14,028 nucleotides of DNA from positions 1-14,028 of the forward strand of contig DALC01000024.1 of assembly GCA_002499325.1 (NCBI GenBank), in the 5' to 3' direction. Position numbers and translations under genes: made by a program. The notes beneath the pieces were generated by a model that had not been told where the DNA came from, searched no databases, and saw only the letters and a program-made list of their open reading frames with translations. Below, in pieces: positions 1 through 6,927 of this stretch. Position 1 is the stretch's first letter, and each line of letters begins with the position of its first letter. This DNA is from Euryarchaeota archaeon UBA538. GTDB taxonomy: Archaea > Thermoplasmatota > Poseidoniia > Poseidoniales > Thalassarchaeaceae.

Positions 1-3
1 GTC

Positions 4-999
4 GTGAACGATGAGGAAAAGGGTCCTGATGATGACCTAAAGACTAGGCTCCACGCCATGGAGGCCAGACTTAGGAGAATGAGGGATCAAAGGGCATCTC
101 ATAATGAAGACGCTAGAAGGGCCGCCAATTCTAGAAACTCAGTTCAGGAGCAGTCTAAGGAAATAAGGTCTAGCATAGAGGAAAAATTATCACAACAGAA
201 AGAAGTCCGAGCCAGGGCTAAGTCCCATCAGGCTCAGAGGGATGCCATTCAGTCGAGAATTAGGGAAATCATAACTAGTAAGAAAGGTAGAAGAAATGAA
301 GCTGGAAAGGCAAAGTCCGATGTGGTTGAACTATCAGAAGCTATTGCTGAGATTTCTCAAATAGAAAATAAGCTGATGACGGACGGTACGCTGACCCTCA
401 AGGCCGAGAACAGGCTCCTTAGAAAGCTCAAGAATTTGGCTTCCAGGAGAGATGAACTACTTCCAAAGGCTGCCGAGTTTGAGGCCATAAATATCGATTT
501 AGGAGATTTAGAAGGCACTATTCAGACACTTAAGGCAGAAGCCGATGCACAACATGAAGCAATGAAAAGTGCACACCAAGAAGCTGACGATATCTGGGAA
601 GAAGTAAAACCAATGCTAGAAGAAAGAGACTTCCTGAGGTCTGAGGGAGACCGTCTTCATGAGATATTCGTCGAATCTAGAGAATTGGCGAACTCTGTAC
701 ATGCCGAGATTGAAGCTCTCCTGAAAGAGGTAAACGAGGCCAGAGATGAAATGAAGTCTAGGAGAGAGGAAAGGGCCAGAGTCATAAGGGATCATAATGA
801 GTCCGTCAGGAAGGCCCTAAAGACACCTGATAATGACGAAGTTCTAGCTGACTCACTAACTGATAGATTACTTTCCGAAGGTTCACTAACCCTGGGTGGG
901 TCTATGTCAGGAGATCCCCAAGCATCTCCAAACGCGATAGCTCCTCAAAAAAGAAGGAAATCAAGGAAAGTTGGCGCCTTTAGAAAAACCAGAAAGTAA
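4..999 (+). CDS. Coiled-coil protein (archaeal COG1340-like), function unknown
   Basis: A 331-residue, highly charged protein with no signal peptide or membrane segment. Residues about 10-275 are almost continuous heptad-like coiled coil rich in E, K, R, A and L. A small non-coil element near residues 126-150 (TDGTLTLKAENRLLRKLKNL) and a related element near 288-297 (EGSLTLGG) resemble the conserved 'LT/LS-x-x-E' turns I recall from archaeal COG1340 coiled-coil proteins. The tail is basic (RRKSRK...FRKTRK) and could bind nucleic acid or the ribosome, which is inference. The frame opens with GTG at position 4, close to the window edge, so the true start could lie upstream; the next in-frame ATG is at 58. 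It converges on pdxS with a 2-bp gap. The family call is from memory, and no biochemical role can be given. Confidence 0.75.
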   Translation: MNDEEKGPDDDLKTRLHAMEARLRRMRDQRASHNEDARRAANSRNSVQEQSKEIRSSIEEKLSQQKEVRARAKSHQAQRDAIQSRIREIITSKKGRRNEAGKAKSDVVELSEAIAEISQIENKLMTDGTLTLKAENRLLRKLKNLASRRDELLPKAAEFEAINIDLGDLEGTIQTLKAEADAQHEAMKSAHQEADDIWEEVKPMLEERDFLRSEGDRLHEIFVESRELANSVHAEIEALLKEVNEARDEMKSRREERARVIRDHNESVRKALKTPDNDEVLADSLTDRLLSEGSLTLGGSMSGDPQASPNAIAPQKRRKSRKVGAFRKTRK

Positions 1000-1001
1000 T
1001 G

Positions 1002-2009
1002 TTACCATCCTCTATCTTCTAATCTCACTTCTAGCGTCTCAATCTCTAGTCCGGGCATTGCTTCGCCAATCATCGAACATGCTTCAGAAACGACAGATGG
1101 ATCATTGTAGTGGTGGGTAGCCATGACAATAGCCTCTGCAGTATTAGCTGGATCCGAGCTCTTGAATATGCCCGAGCCCACAAATACACCGTCCATCCCA
1201 TGATTCATCATCAATGCTGCGTCTGCAGGGGTCGCAATACCTCCCGCCGAGAATGTGACAACGGGTAATCGTTTATCGCGCACTACCTCCGAAACTACAG
1301 ATTCTACTTCAGATCGTAGCTCTTCGACTCTTCCAAATGGGGTTGTCTTGGAGGGGAAATTAAATTTTGAGGCTTTCTTAACTCGTTCATATCCGTCCAT
1401 TATCGATGAGATGAATTCTTCGTACTTTTCGCCATCCGAACCTTCACTAATTTCGCAAGCGTACTCAATTTCTTTACTGACAAGAACAGCATGTTGCACT
1501 GCGCTGACAACGTTGCCTGTCCCCGCCTCTCCTTTCGTTCTGATCATCGCGGCTCCTTCGGCAATCCTTCTAACTGCCTCGCCTAAATTGGTACAGCCGC
1601 AGACGAAGGGAATTGTAAAATCGTTCTTTGGTATGTGAAAGAATGGATCTGCAGGTGTTAAGACTTCGGACTCATCTATCATGTCAACCCCCAGTTGTTC
1701 TAATACGCGAGCTTCTTCACTGTGCCCAATTCTTGACTTGGCCATTACAGGGATACTAGTGGTTTCTATTATTTCTTGGATCATCTGTGGGTGGCTCATC
1801 CTTGCAACTCCACCCATGGCTCGAATATCTGCGGGAACTCTTTCCAAAGCCATGACTGAAACTGCGCCTGCATCCTCAGCTATGTGTGCCTCTTCGGGCG
1901 TGACAACATCCATAATTACTCCTCCTTCTTGCATTTTGGCAAAACCCCTCTTCAAGAGCTCGGTTCCGTGACGCATCTTTGTTAGATCAAAGGCAGTATT
2001 CATGTGCAT
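1002..2009 (-). CDS. pdxS: Pyridoxal 5'-phosphate synthase lyase subunit PdxS
   Basis: PdxS makes pyridoxal 5'-phosphate from ribose 5-phosphate, glyceraldehyde 3-phosphate and ammonia supplied by the glutaminase PdxT. The 335-residue protein covers the whole (beta/alpha)8 barrel. Visible landmarks are VIMDVV near 32-37, RMS after GGVA near 70-72, the two catalytic lysines K91 (VMAKSRIGH) and K159 ([10 protein letters not shown]), and the phosphate loops [12 protein letters not shown] and GVFVGSGIF. The length matches archaeal PdxS, which carries an insert (here about 183-215) compared with roughly 290 residues in bacteria. Two in-frame ATGs compete, at 2009 and 2003. Neither has a clear Shine-Dalgarno, and an AT-rich element about 30-40 bp upstream suggests a leaderless or short-leader message. 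PdxT is not in the window. The gene lies 47 bp downstream of the ferredoxin gene. Confidence 0.97.
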   Translation of the reverse strand: MHMNTAFDLTKMRHGTELLKRGFAKMQEGGVIMDVVTPEEAHIAEDAGAVSVMALERVPADIRAMGGVARMSHPQMIQEIIETTSIPVMAKSRIGHSEEARVLEQLGVDMIDESEVLTPADPFFHIPKNDFTIPFVCGCTNLGEAVRRIAEGAAMIRTKGEAGTGNVVSAVQHAVLVSKEIEYACEISEGSDGEKYEEFISSIMDGYERVKKASKFNFPSKTTPFGRVEELRSEVESVVSEVVRDKRLPVVTFSAGGIATPADAALMMNHGMDGVFVGSGIFKSSDPANTAEAIVMATHHYNDPSVVSEACSMIGEAMPGLEIETLEVRLEDRGW

Positions 2010-2035
2010 CGCTACAACAGTCCATTCAAGAACCT

Positions 2036-2052
2036 ATGTAATAATAATTTTT
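2036..2052 (-). promoter_or_regulatory. Candidate TATA-like promoter element for pdxS
   Basis: Read on the minus strand, this stretch is AAAAATTATTATTACAT. Its centre lies about 34 bp before the pdxS ATG at 2009, which would place a transcription start only a few bases before the start codon. The position and AT-richness fit an archaeal TATA box, but the call is by eye. Confidence 0.35.
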
Positions 2053-2056
2053 ACAT

Positions 2057-2329
2057 TTAGGCTAGAACAGGAGAGTCCCCTTCTGCAATCGGAAGGTTTG
2101 GGGCTTCTTCCTCATTTCTATCGAGCCATTCCTCGAACTCATCCGGCAAATCAGTATCCGCAAAAATGGCCTCTACTGGGCACTCAGTGACACAGGCCGC
2201 ACAATCAATACACTCGTCAGGATCAATGACTAGGTAGTTGTCGGCTTCTCTGAATGCCTCAACCGGACAAACGGCAACACAATCTTGGTACTTGTGATCG
2301 ACGCATGCTGATGTCACGACGTGTGTCAT
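2057..2329 (-). CDS. 7Fe ferredoxin ([3Fe-4S][4Fe-4S], FdxA-like)
   Basis: A small soluble electron carrier. From the ATG at 2329 it is 90 residues long. The first motif is C9-x7-C17-x3-C21-P, with histidine at position 12 where an 8Fe ferredoxin has a second cysteine. The second is C40-x2-C43-x2-C46-x3-C50-P. By the established pattern for seven-iron ferredoxins, C9, C17 and C50 hold the [3Fe-4S] cluster and C21, C40, C43 and C46 hold the [4Fe-4S] cluster. The tail (DEFEEWLDRNEEE) is acidic. An upstream in-frame ATG at 2359 would add ten residues, but the family normally starts at MT-x-VVT, as here. It lies between the RNA-binding protein gene and pdxS on the same strand, probably co-transcribed with one or both. 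The redox partner is not evident. Confidence 0.93.
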   Translation of the reverse strand: MTHVVTSACVDHKYQDCVAVCPVEAFREADNYLVIDPDECIDCAACVTECPVEAIFADTDLPDEFEEWLDRNEEEAPNLPIAEGDSPVLA

Positions 2330-2394
2330 ATTATCGCCCTTACTCCTAAGCCAATACATTTGAACTCTTGCTCGTATTCACAATGAATAAACAA

Positions 2395-2826
2395 CTATGT
2401 CATGCTTCTAATTAAATCCGTGATAATATCTAGATGGTGTTCTCCGGGATAAGACTCAATCTTGAACACCCCCTTTACGAAAGCCTCATTTCTATCCCTC
2501 GAACAGAGCCTGACTTCCCCCTTGACGAGTTTAGAAAGAGAGATTCTTAGGTGCAAATTTTTGTCATCGTCAATCCTCTTTTCAAGACCATCTGAGAGTA
2601 GATGCATTAGGGTTTCACTACCTACTCTAGCCAGGCTCTCTCTGGCTAATTTTTTTCTTCCGATCCTGACAATACCAATACTTATCGGAGGGCCGTGAAA
2701 TGACTTGTCTTTTTCCCAAATGACACAATCATCGATTCCTGACAACCACTCCAGAGAATTCTCTATTAGAGCCATATCATCTAGCTCACACGCATGTATC
2801 CTCCATTCAGCTCTGAGTATTCCCAT
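2395..2826 (-). CDS. Archaeal RNA-binding protein (COG1325 / PF01877 family, formerly DUF54)
   Basis: A 143-residue protein matching the small archaeal family PF01877/COG1325, predicted to bind RNA and historically linked to the exosome by gene neighbourhood. Family landmarks are the N-terminal HACELDD near 11-17, the HGPPISIGIVRI stretch near 44-55 (the family's GxxGNPI region), and LHLRISLSKLVKGEVRL near 91-107, which corresponds to the LxLRxxKxxxxxGExxL core. It uses ATG at 2826 and is divergent from the eS1 gene across a 127-bp gap, fitting a shared control region for translation and RNA genes. The ferredoxin gene follows 65 bp downstream. The exact RNA target is unknown. Confidence 0.8.
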   Translation of the reverse strand: MGILRAEWRIHACELDDMALIENSLEWLSGIDDCVIWEKDKSFHGPPISIGIVRIGRKKLARESLARVGSETLMHLLSDGLEKRIDDDKNLHLRISLSKLVKGEVRLCSRDRNEAFVKGVFKIESYPGEHHLDIITDLIRSMT

Positions 2827-2857
2827 ATCTTAACGCAGGAAAAGGTCATTCATAGTC

Positions 2858-2865
2858 ACTTACCT
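2858..2865 (+). promoter_or_regulatory. ACTTACCT motif, copy 1 (upstream of the eS1 gene)
   Basis: Exact 8-mer that recurs at 4612-4619 and 13238-13245, always on the plus strand in the gap before a plus-strand gene. Here it is 88 bp before the eS1 ATG, with an AT-rich stretch (CATATCTTAA) 24-34 bp upstream. It is possibly tied to a transcription start; function is unproven. Confidence 0.3.
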
Positions 2866-2922
2866 AATTAGATATCATTGGGGCCTGTTTCAAATACTAA
2901 GTGTAGGTCGGAGGGGCGCAAG

Positions 2923-2936
2923 CGGGGAAGCCCCCG
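2923..2936 (+). promoter_or_regulatory. GC-rich hairpin in the eS1 leader
   Basis: CGGGG, loop AAGC, CCCCG form a perfect 5-bp stem with a tetraloop, ending 17 bases before the eS1 ATG. It sits just 5' of a GAGGT Shine-Dalgarno-like element at 2942-2946. A structure so close to the ribosome site could serve autoregulation of a ribosomal protein gene; that role is inference. Confidence 0.4.
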
Positions 2937-2953
2937 ATGATGAGGTCGTTGTA

Positions 2954-3829
2954 ATGGCAAAGGGAGCAAAGGCGAGAGCAGCGGCACGAAGGCAGAGAGA
3001 TAAGTGGAAGTCCAAGAGATGGTTTTCGATAAGGGCACCAAGAAACCCATGGTCATACAGAGTTATCGGTGAAACTTTGGCAGAAGAGCCAGAGATGCTA
3101 ATCGGAAGAAATTATGAGATTATGCAGAATGAGCTTGACGGCGACTTCTCAAAGATGCATGTTAAGATAAAATTCAGAGTATCCGATGTTTTGGGAAGCG
3201 ATGCAATCACTGAATTCATTGGGCACCAGATGATGCAAGATCATGTCCGAAGGCAAGTAAGGAGGGACCGAGGCAAAATTGATGACACAGTGGATGTTGT
3301 CACAGAAGACGGATTCTATGTAAGATTCAAACCGTTAATACTGACAAGAGAAAGAGTCAAATCAAGTCAGAAGAATGAGATTAGGTCTGTAGCTAGGAAC
3401 ACAATTTTGAAATTTGGGGCCTCCTCAACATGGGTTTCAATGCAAAAATCAGTTATGGACGGTGAGCTTGACGCACTAATAAAGGAAGAAGCATCAAAAA
3501 TAAGCCCCATCAGAATGGTCATGATTAGAAGAACTCAACTAATACAGTCAGGAGTCGTTACAAATGATGGCCCAACATTAGAGGAAATCATAGCAGAAGA
3601 GGAATCAACCAAGGAATCTACCATAGAGATAGAAGACGGCGAGGGTAATACAGAACACCAAGATATGATTGAGGAAGGAATAAATGAATCAGAAATGGAA
3701 TTTGAAGACTCAGATGAAGGAATAGACTATGAAAGTATGACTGTAGCAGAACTTAAAGTAATACTCAAGGAAGCAGGTAAGCCAGTTTCCGGTAAGAAGG
3801 CCGACCTCATTTCTAGAATAATGGAGTAA
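2954..3829 (+). CDS. rps3ae: 30S ribosomal protein eS1 (S3Ae) with C-terminal acidic linker and SAP domain
   Basis: Component of the small ribosomal subunit in archaea and eukaryotes. Residues 1-200 are eS1: a basic N-terminus (MAKGAKARAAARRQRDKWKS), the KRWF/IRAP region, GRxxE near 51-55, and the conserved C-terminal core ending SPIRMVMIRRTQLIQ. Usual archaeal length is about 195-225 residues; this protein has 291. Residues about 207-258 form a strongly acidic linker, and residues 259-291 (YESMTVAELKVILKEAGKPV, then SGKKADLISRIME) fit a SAP helix-turn-helix nucleic-acid-binding motif. The ATG at 2954 gives the classic N-terminus and has GAGGT 7 bases upstream. The frame stays open back to a TAA at 2831 but holds no ATG or GTG. 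The phosphorylase gene starts 4 bp after the stop. Confidence 0.95.
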   Translation: MAKGAKARAAARRQRDKWKSKRWFSIRAPRNPWSYRVIGETLAEEPEMLIGRNYEIMQNELDGDFSKMHVKIKFRVSDVLGSDAITEFIGHQMMQDHVRRQVRRDRGKIDDTVDVVTEDGFYVRFKPLILTRERVKSSQKNEIRSVARNTILKFGASSTWVSMQKSVMDGELDALIKEEASKISPIRMVMIRRTQLIQSGVVTNDGPTLEEIIAEEESTKESTIEIEDGEGNTEHQDMIEEGINESEMEFEDSDEGIDYESMTVAELKVILKEAGKPVSGKKADLISRIME

Positions 3830-3833
3830 TACA

Positions 3834-4592
3834 ATGTCCCGCATTGCGGTGCTGTGTGGTACCGGCATGAGTAGCTTATCACACGATATTTCCCCTCCGA
3901 GCGAGAATACGATGGTAAGGGTGGATACCGAATGGGGCGAAGTCCCCGTGACAATATCTAATTTGCCAGAAGGAATGGTAGCGGTAGTGGATAGGCACCA
4001 CTCAGTCGGAGAGAAAAGGAATCCTCCCCACATGATTGAACACAGAGCGAATGTGATGGCTGTAAGAAGTCTGAAACCAGACATCGTAGTAAGCATCAAT
4101 TCTGTAGGATCAATGAGAGATGATTTCCCACCCGGTAAAATTGGTATCACTTCAGATATTCTAGATTTGGCTATAAGACCCTGGACATTTCATGATGACG
4201 ATGCTCAGCATTTTGATAGGACCTCGCCCTTCGATTCAGATGCTATGTCCATAATTTCAGAATCACTTTCAAAAAATCAAGGATATGTTCCAGAGGGAAT
4301 AATTGTTGCTCAATGCGTAGGCCCTCAATTCGAATCTCCTGCTGAAATTTCAGCACTAGAAAGACTCGGTGCCGATACTGTGGGTATGACATTAGGGCCC
4401 GAAAGCAGACTCATATCTGAAATAGGGATTCCTCATGTAGCTCTCGCGTGTTCCTCGAACTGGGCGGCTGGAAGAGATCCCACGGATCCGAAAGCCAACA
4501 TTGACCACCTCTCAGTCGACAGACTTGCATCTTCTATGAGGGACTTAGTCTCCTATTGTATCAAATCTCTTCTAATCGAATATAAAAAATAA
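3834..4592 (+). CDS. Nucleoside phosphorylase of the MTA/MTI phosphorylase family, probably 6-oxopurine specific
   Basis: A 252-residue PNP/MTAP-family enzyme that cleaves a purine (methylthio)nucleoside with phosphate. Family marks are the phosphate loop CGTGM near 8-12, DRHHS near 53-57, PPHMIEHRANVMAV near 64-77 (the MTAP 'PPHxINYRAN' signature), GPQFESPAEI near 163-172 and GMT near 184-186. In adenine-specific MTAPs the base pocket carries D-x-D; here the corresponding stretch is SSNWAAG with N209 and A211. Asn at this position is typical of 6-oxopurine enzymes such as methylthioinosine phosphorylase, so MTI or inosine is more likely than MTA. The gene begins 4 bp after the eS1 stop, and a GGAG overlapping that stop serves as ribosome site. 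It is therefore almost certainly co-transcribed with eS1. Confidence 0.85.
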   Translation: MSRIAVLCGTGMSSLSHDISPPSENTMVRVDTEWGEVPVTISNLPEGMVAVVDRHHSVGEKRNPPHMIEHRANVMAVRSLKPDIVVSINSVGSMRDDFPPGKIGITSDILDLAIRPWTFHDDDAQHFDRTSPFDSDAMSIISESLSKNQGYVPEGIIVAQCVGPQFESPAEISALERLGADTVGMTLGPESRLISEIGIPHVALACSSNWAAGRDPTDPKANIDHLSVDRLASSMRDLVSYCIKSLLIEYKK

Positions 4593-4594
4593 AA
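4580..4594 (+). promoter_or_regulatory. Candidate TATA box for the MazG-like gene
   Basis: ATATAAAAAATAAAA is the most AT-rich run between the phosphorylase gene and the MazG-like gene. Its centre lies about 26 bp before the ACTTACCT element at 4612, the normal archaeal TATA-to-start spacing, which gives a leader of about 19 bases. It overlaps the 3' end of the phosphorylase gene. Confidence 0.45.
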
Positions 4595-4611
4595 CTCAAA
4601 GTTGATTTCTG

Positions 4612-4619
4612 ACTTACCT
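4612..4619 (+). promoter_or_regulatory. ACTTACCT motif, copy 2 (upstream of the MazG-like gene)
   Basis: Exact repeat of the 8-mer at 2858 and 13238. It ends 11 bases before the ATG at 4631 and lies about 26 bp after the TATA-like run, where a transcription start would be expected. Confidence 0.35.
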
Positions 4620-4630
4620 CTCGGGTCGCT

Positions 4631-5044
4631 ATGAACAGGAAAGTCAGTGTAGATGACTGGATATCGAGCGACGTGTCTGCGAATCCCGACGGATCTTGGC
4701 ATACAATGATGGGAAGAGTAGCACAATTCCATCATAAACACTCTTTCCAGTCCCCAGAGAATAATGGTCATGACATGGGCTACAGATTAGCTCTAACCGT
4801 AGAGGAACTCGGCGAGCTCTCCGCGGCTATAACCAAAGGTAAACCACAATCCGAGGCTTCTGAAGAGCTTGCAGATCTCCTGATACTCATTCTAGGACAT
4901 TCTCTGGCTATGGAGGTCGACCTGGAGTCAGAATTTCATAAGAAGATGGATAAGATAATGATAAGAGACTCAAAAAAGGGAGGTTTGGGAATCAGAGTTA
5001 CGGAATATCGTGTAGATAAAGACTCAACCAGCTTTTCCAATTGA
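4631..5044 (+). CDS. MazG-like NTP pyrophosphohydrolase
   Basis: A 137-residue all-alpha NTP pyrophosphatase of the MazG/dUTPase-like superfamily. These enzymes hydrolyse (d)NTPs to the monophosphate and pyrophosphate with magnesium. The metal-binding pattern is visible: E58-E59-x-x-E62 in VEELGELSAAI, followed by E79-x-x-D82 in EELADLLILI, then a helix ending HKKMDKIMIRD as in single-domain MazG proteins. Residues 20-50 form a divergent N-terminal segment (SWHTMMGRVAQFHHKH), and the C-terminus is short and polar. The ATG at 4631 has only a weak GGGT before it. The gene neighbours the thyA-folA operon, so removal of unwanted dNTPs such as dCTP or dUTP is a reasonable guess, but the substrate cannot be read from the sequence. 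It is convergent with the doxX-like gene. Confidence 0.85.
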   Translation: MNRKVSVDDWISSDVSANPDGSWHTMMGRVAQFHHKHSFQSPENNGHDMGYRLALTVEELGELSAAITKGKPQSEASEELADLLILILGHSLAMEVDLESEFHKKMDKIMIRDSKKGGLGIRVTEYRVDKDSTSFSN

Positions 5045-5118
5045 GGGGTACTGAGCTGAAAGCCAAAAACATCCTGTAAATCATAAGCTGCCAAATTAAC
5101 ATATTCCCGACCCATAAC

Positions 5119-5571
5119 CTACTCGTGCGAATCTGTAAAACTATATCTAAAATCAGCTATCCACAGACTGATTATAATTCCACCAATTTGCAACAGAAAC
5201 CTAACAATGTGACCAGTGGGGGACAATGATGCCCCATCTCCCAATTCGATATCATAAATCCACATGTAGAGATTGGCAGGATATAGCATAACAAGAAGAA
5301 GGGCGCTAGCTAAACCGGCCTTTCTGCTGAAATAATTTCTCGAGTTAAAGAATATTTCCAAGGCAGAGATTATTAATGCCAAGCCAACTATTATTTCAGC
5401 TACTCCACTGATTAAAACCCAGAATCTTGCTGATCCGAGAATTGGTGGAACTATGGGTTCAAACCAACTGGTATCGGTAAAGTGAAGGACTCCTACATAG
5501 AAAAAGAACGAGCCACCACAGAGAGCGGAAAAACCCTTCATAGTTCTTAGAAAACTATCGATGAAAATCAT
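5119..5571 (-). CDS. DoxX-like four-helix membrane protein
   Basis: A 150-residue integral membrane protein with four predicted helices near residues 12-30, 50-72, 86-107 and 122-140. The GVLHF near 27-31, the IVPPIL near 40-45, SGVAEIIVGLALI near 55-67 and YPANLYM near 97-103 match the small DoxX-like (MauE/DoxD superfamily) proteins, where 'GxxHF...P', 'G-x-x-E' and 'PAN' recur. Most such proteins have no defined biochemical role; some are linked to thiol or quinone redox chemistry. The ATG abuts the folA stop directly (TGAATG), so translation is probably coupled and it is the last gene of the plsC-thyA-folA-doxX operon. No functional tie to folate metabolism is evident. Confidence 0.8.
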   Translation of the reverse strand: MIFIDSFLRTMKGFSALCGGSFFFYVGVLHFTDTSWFEPIVPPILGSARFWVLISGVAEIIVGLALIISALEIFFNSRNYFSRKAGLASALLLVMLYPANLYMWIYDIELGDGASLSPTGHIVRFLLQIGGIIISLWIADFRYSFTDSHE

Positions 5572-6081
5572 TCACTGCCGCTTCCATATTGAATAGGTCG
5601 TTCGGAACTCATTATTTTCGTCAATCTCAGTATATTCTACTATCTCTTCTACCCAATTCTCTCTACTCCATTCTGGGAACAAAGTATCCCCACTTCCGGA
5701 TGTATGCACTGTAGTCAAATGTATCTCACTGACTTGTTCAAGAAACATTTCATAAATTTGCGACCCCCCAATTATCCAACATTCTTCACAGCCATCTGCA
5801 TAGGCAATCTCAATTGCTCTGCCCGGATATAGTGCATTTTCAGCTTCATCGTGGTGCCATCCGGTATCTCTGGACATTACGATATTGAGTCTTTCTGGCA
5901 ATGGTTGAAACCTCTTAGGAAGAGAATCCCAGGTTTTCCTACCCATGACAACCGCATTGAATCCGTCACCTTCTGTGAGCCTCTTGAATCTGGATAAGTC
6001 ACTCGAAAGCTTCCAAGGTAAACTATTCCCCAGTCCAATATATCCATCTTCATCCATCGCAACGATCATTGAAATATTCAT
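5572..6081 (-). CDS. folA: Dihydrofolate reductase
   Basis: Reduces dihydrofolate to tetrahydrofolate with NADPH, regenerating the cofactor oxidised by ThyA. The 169-residue protein has the standard order: SMIVAMDEDGYIGLGNSLPW near 4-23 (Met20 loop), catalytic acid D28 after W23, the NADPH-binding VVMGRKTW near 44-51, and WIIGGSQIY near 102-110 with the Gly-Gly pair. The ATG lies 9 bp after the thyA stop, and a GAGGT overlapping that TGA gives a Shine-Dalgarno about 8 bases upstream. It is joined downstream to the doxX-like gene with no gap. With ThyA it implies folate-based dTMP synthesis rather than the ThyX route common in other archaea; it was perhaps acquired from bacteria, which a tree would test. 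Confidence 0.96.
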   Translation of the reverse strand: MNISMIVAMDEDGYIGLGNSLPWKLSSDLSRFKRLTEGDGFNAVVMGRKTWDSLPKRFQPLPERLNIVMSRDTGWHHDEAENALYPGRAIEIAYADGCEECWIIGGSQIYEMFLEQVSEIHLTTVHTSGSGDTLFPEWSRENWVEEIVEYTEIDENNEFRTTYSIWKRQ

Positions 6082-6090
6082 AGTGCAACC

Positions 6091-6885
6091 TCAAATCGAA
6101 ATCGGAGCAGGAATATGAGGATGATGTTCATAGTCAAGGATCTTGATACTAGAGTAATTGAAATCATCAATTGACTCAACACTACGATCTAACTCTAGCT
6201 TAGGGAGTTTGAGAGGATTTCTCTCTATTTGCTTTTTGGCTTGTTCTATGTGATTATTGTAAAGGTGGCAGTCCCCTCCAGTCCAGATAAATTCCCCTGG
6301 TTCAAGGTTACAAACTTGTGCAACCATACAAGTCAATAGACTGTATGAAGAGATATTGAAGGGCACACCAAGAAATGCATCCGCACTCCTTTGGTATAGT
6401 TGACAAGATAGCTTTTCATCTCTCACGTAGAACTGGAAGAAAGCATGACAAGGCATGAGCGCCATCTGATCTAACTCCCCAACATTCCATGCAGAGACTA
6501 TTATTCTTCTACTTTCAGGATTCTTCTTTATCATCTCCACAGCATTACTGATTTGATCTACAACTTTTCCGTCTGGCGTTTCCCATCGCCTCCATTGCTT
6601 CCCATAAACAGGGCCCAGATCGCCATTCTCATCAGCCCATTCATTCCAAATTCTGACACCATTATCTCTCAGATAGCGTATGTTAGTTTCGCCCGAAAGG
6701 AACCAAAGGAGCTCATGAATAACACTGGGCCAATGGACTTTCTTAGTGGTCACTGCTGGAAATCCATCGGAGAGATCAAATCTCATCTGGTGTCCAAACA
6801 AAGAAACAGTACCAGTACCAGTCCTGTCTTCCTTCACAGACCCCTCATCGAGAATCTTTCGAAGGAAGTCCAAGTATTGTTGCAT
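6091..6885 (-). CDS. thyA: Thymidylate synthase (ThyA type)
   Basis: Methylates dUMP to dTMP using methylenetetrahydrofolate, which is oxidised to dihydrofolate. From the ATG at 6885 the protein has 264 residues, the same length as E. coli ThyA. The catalytic cysteine is C146 ([11 protein letters not shown]), also the E. coli position. Other landmarks are DRTGTGT near 20-26, the dUMP-phosphate region [10 protein letters not shown] near 125-134, [16 protein letters not shown] near 173-188, [11 protein letters not shown] near 223-233 and the C-terminus PAPISI. A longer frame opens upstream at 6915, but [12 protein letters not shown] is the family's normal start and the extra ten residues have no counterpart. 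It is the second gene of the minus-strand operon, 42 bp after the acyltransferase gene. Confidence 0.97.
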   Translation of the reverse strand: MQQYLDFLRKILDEGSVKEDRTGTGTVSLFGHQMRFDLSDGFPAVTTKKVHWPSVIHELLWFLSGETNIRYLRDNGVRIWNEWADENGDLGPVYGKQWRRWETPDGKVVDQISNAVEMIKKNPESRRIIVSAWNVGELDQMALMPCHAFFQFYVRDEKLSCQLYQRSADAFLGVPFNISSYSLLTCMVAQVCNLEPGEFIWTGGDCHLYNNHIEQAKKQIERNPLKLPKLELDRSVESIDDFNYSSIKILDYEHHPHIPAPISI

Positions 6886-6927
6886 AATCCCCACGTCATA
6901 TCGGCAGTCCTTCAAGGATGCGGCTGG

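Noticed and set aside
1255..1971. Long open frames on the plus strand opposite pdxS
   Set aside because: They lie wholly inside the well-conserved pdxS gene, have low-complexity Ser/Thr-rich translations and no family resemblance.
2937..2943. ATGATGA resembling a C box of a C/D guide RNA upstream of eS1
   Set aside because: No D box (CTGA) or complementary terminal stem follows at a suitable distance, and the element overlaps the ribosome-site region of eS1.
3710..4150. Minus-strand open frames opposite the eS1 tail and phosphorylase gene
   Set aside because: Antisense to two genes with clear family signatures; the translations have no recognisable features.
5045..5118. Possible terminator in the convergent gap between the MazG-like and doxX-like genes
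   Set aside because: Only a single run of five T on the minus strand (5065-5069) and no convincing stem; too weak to annotate.
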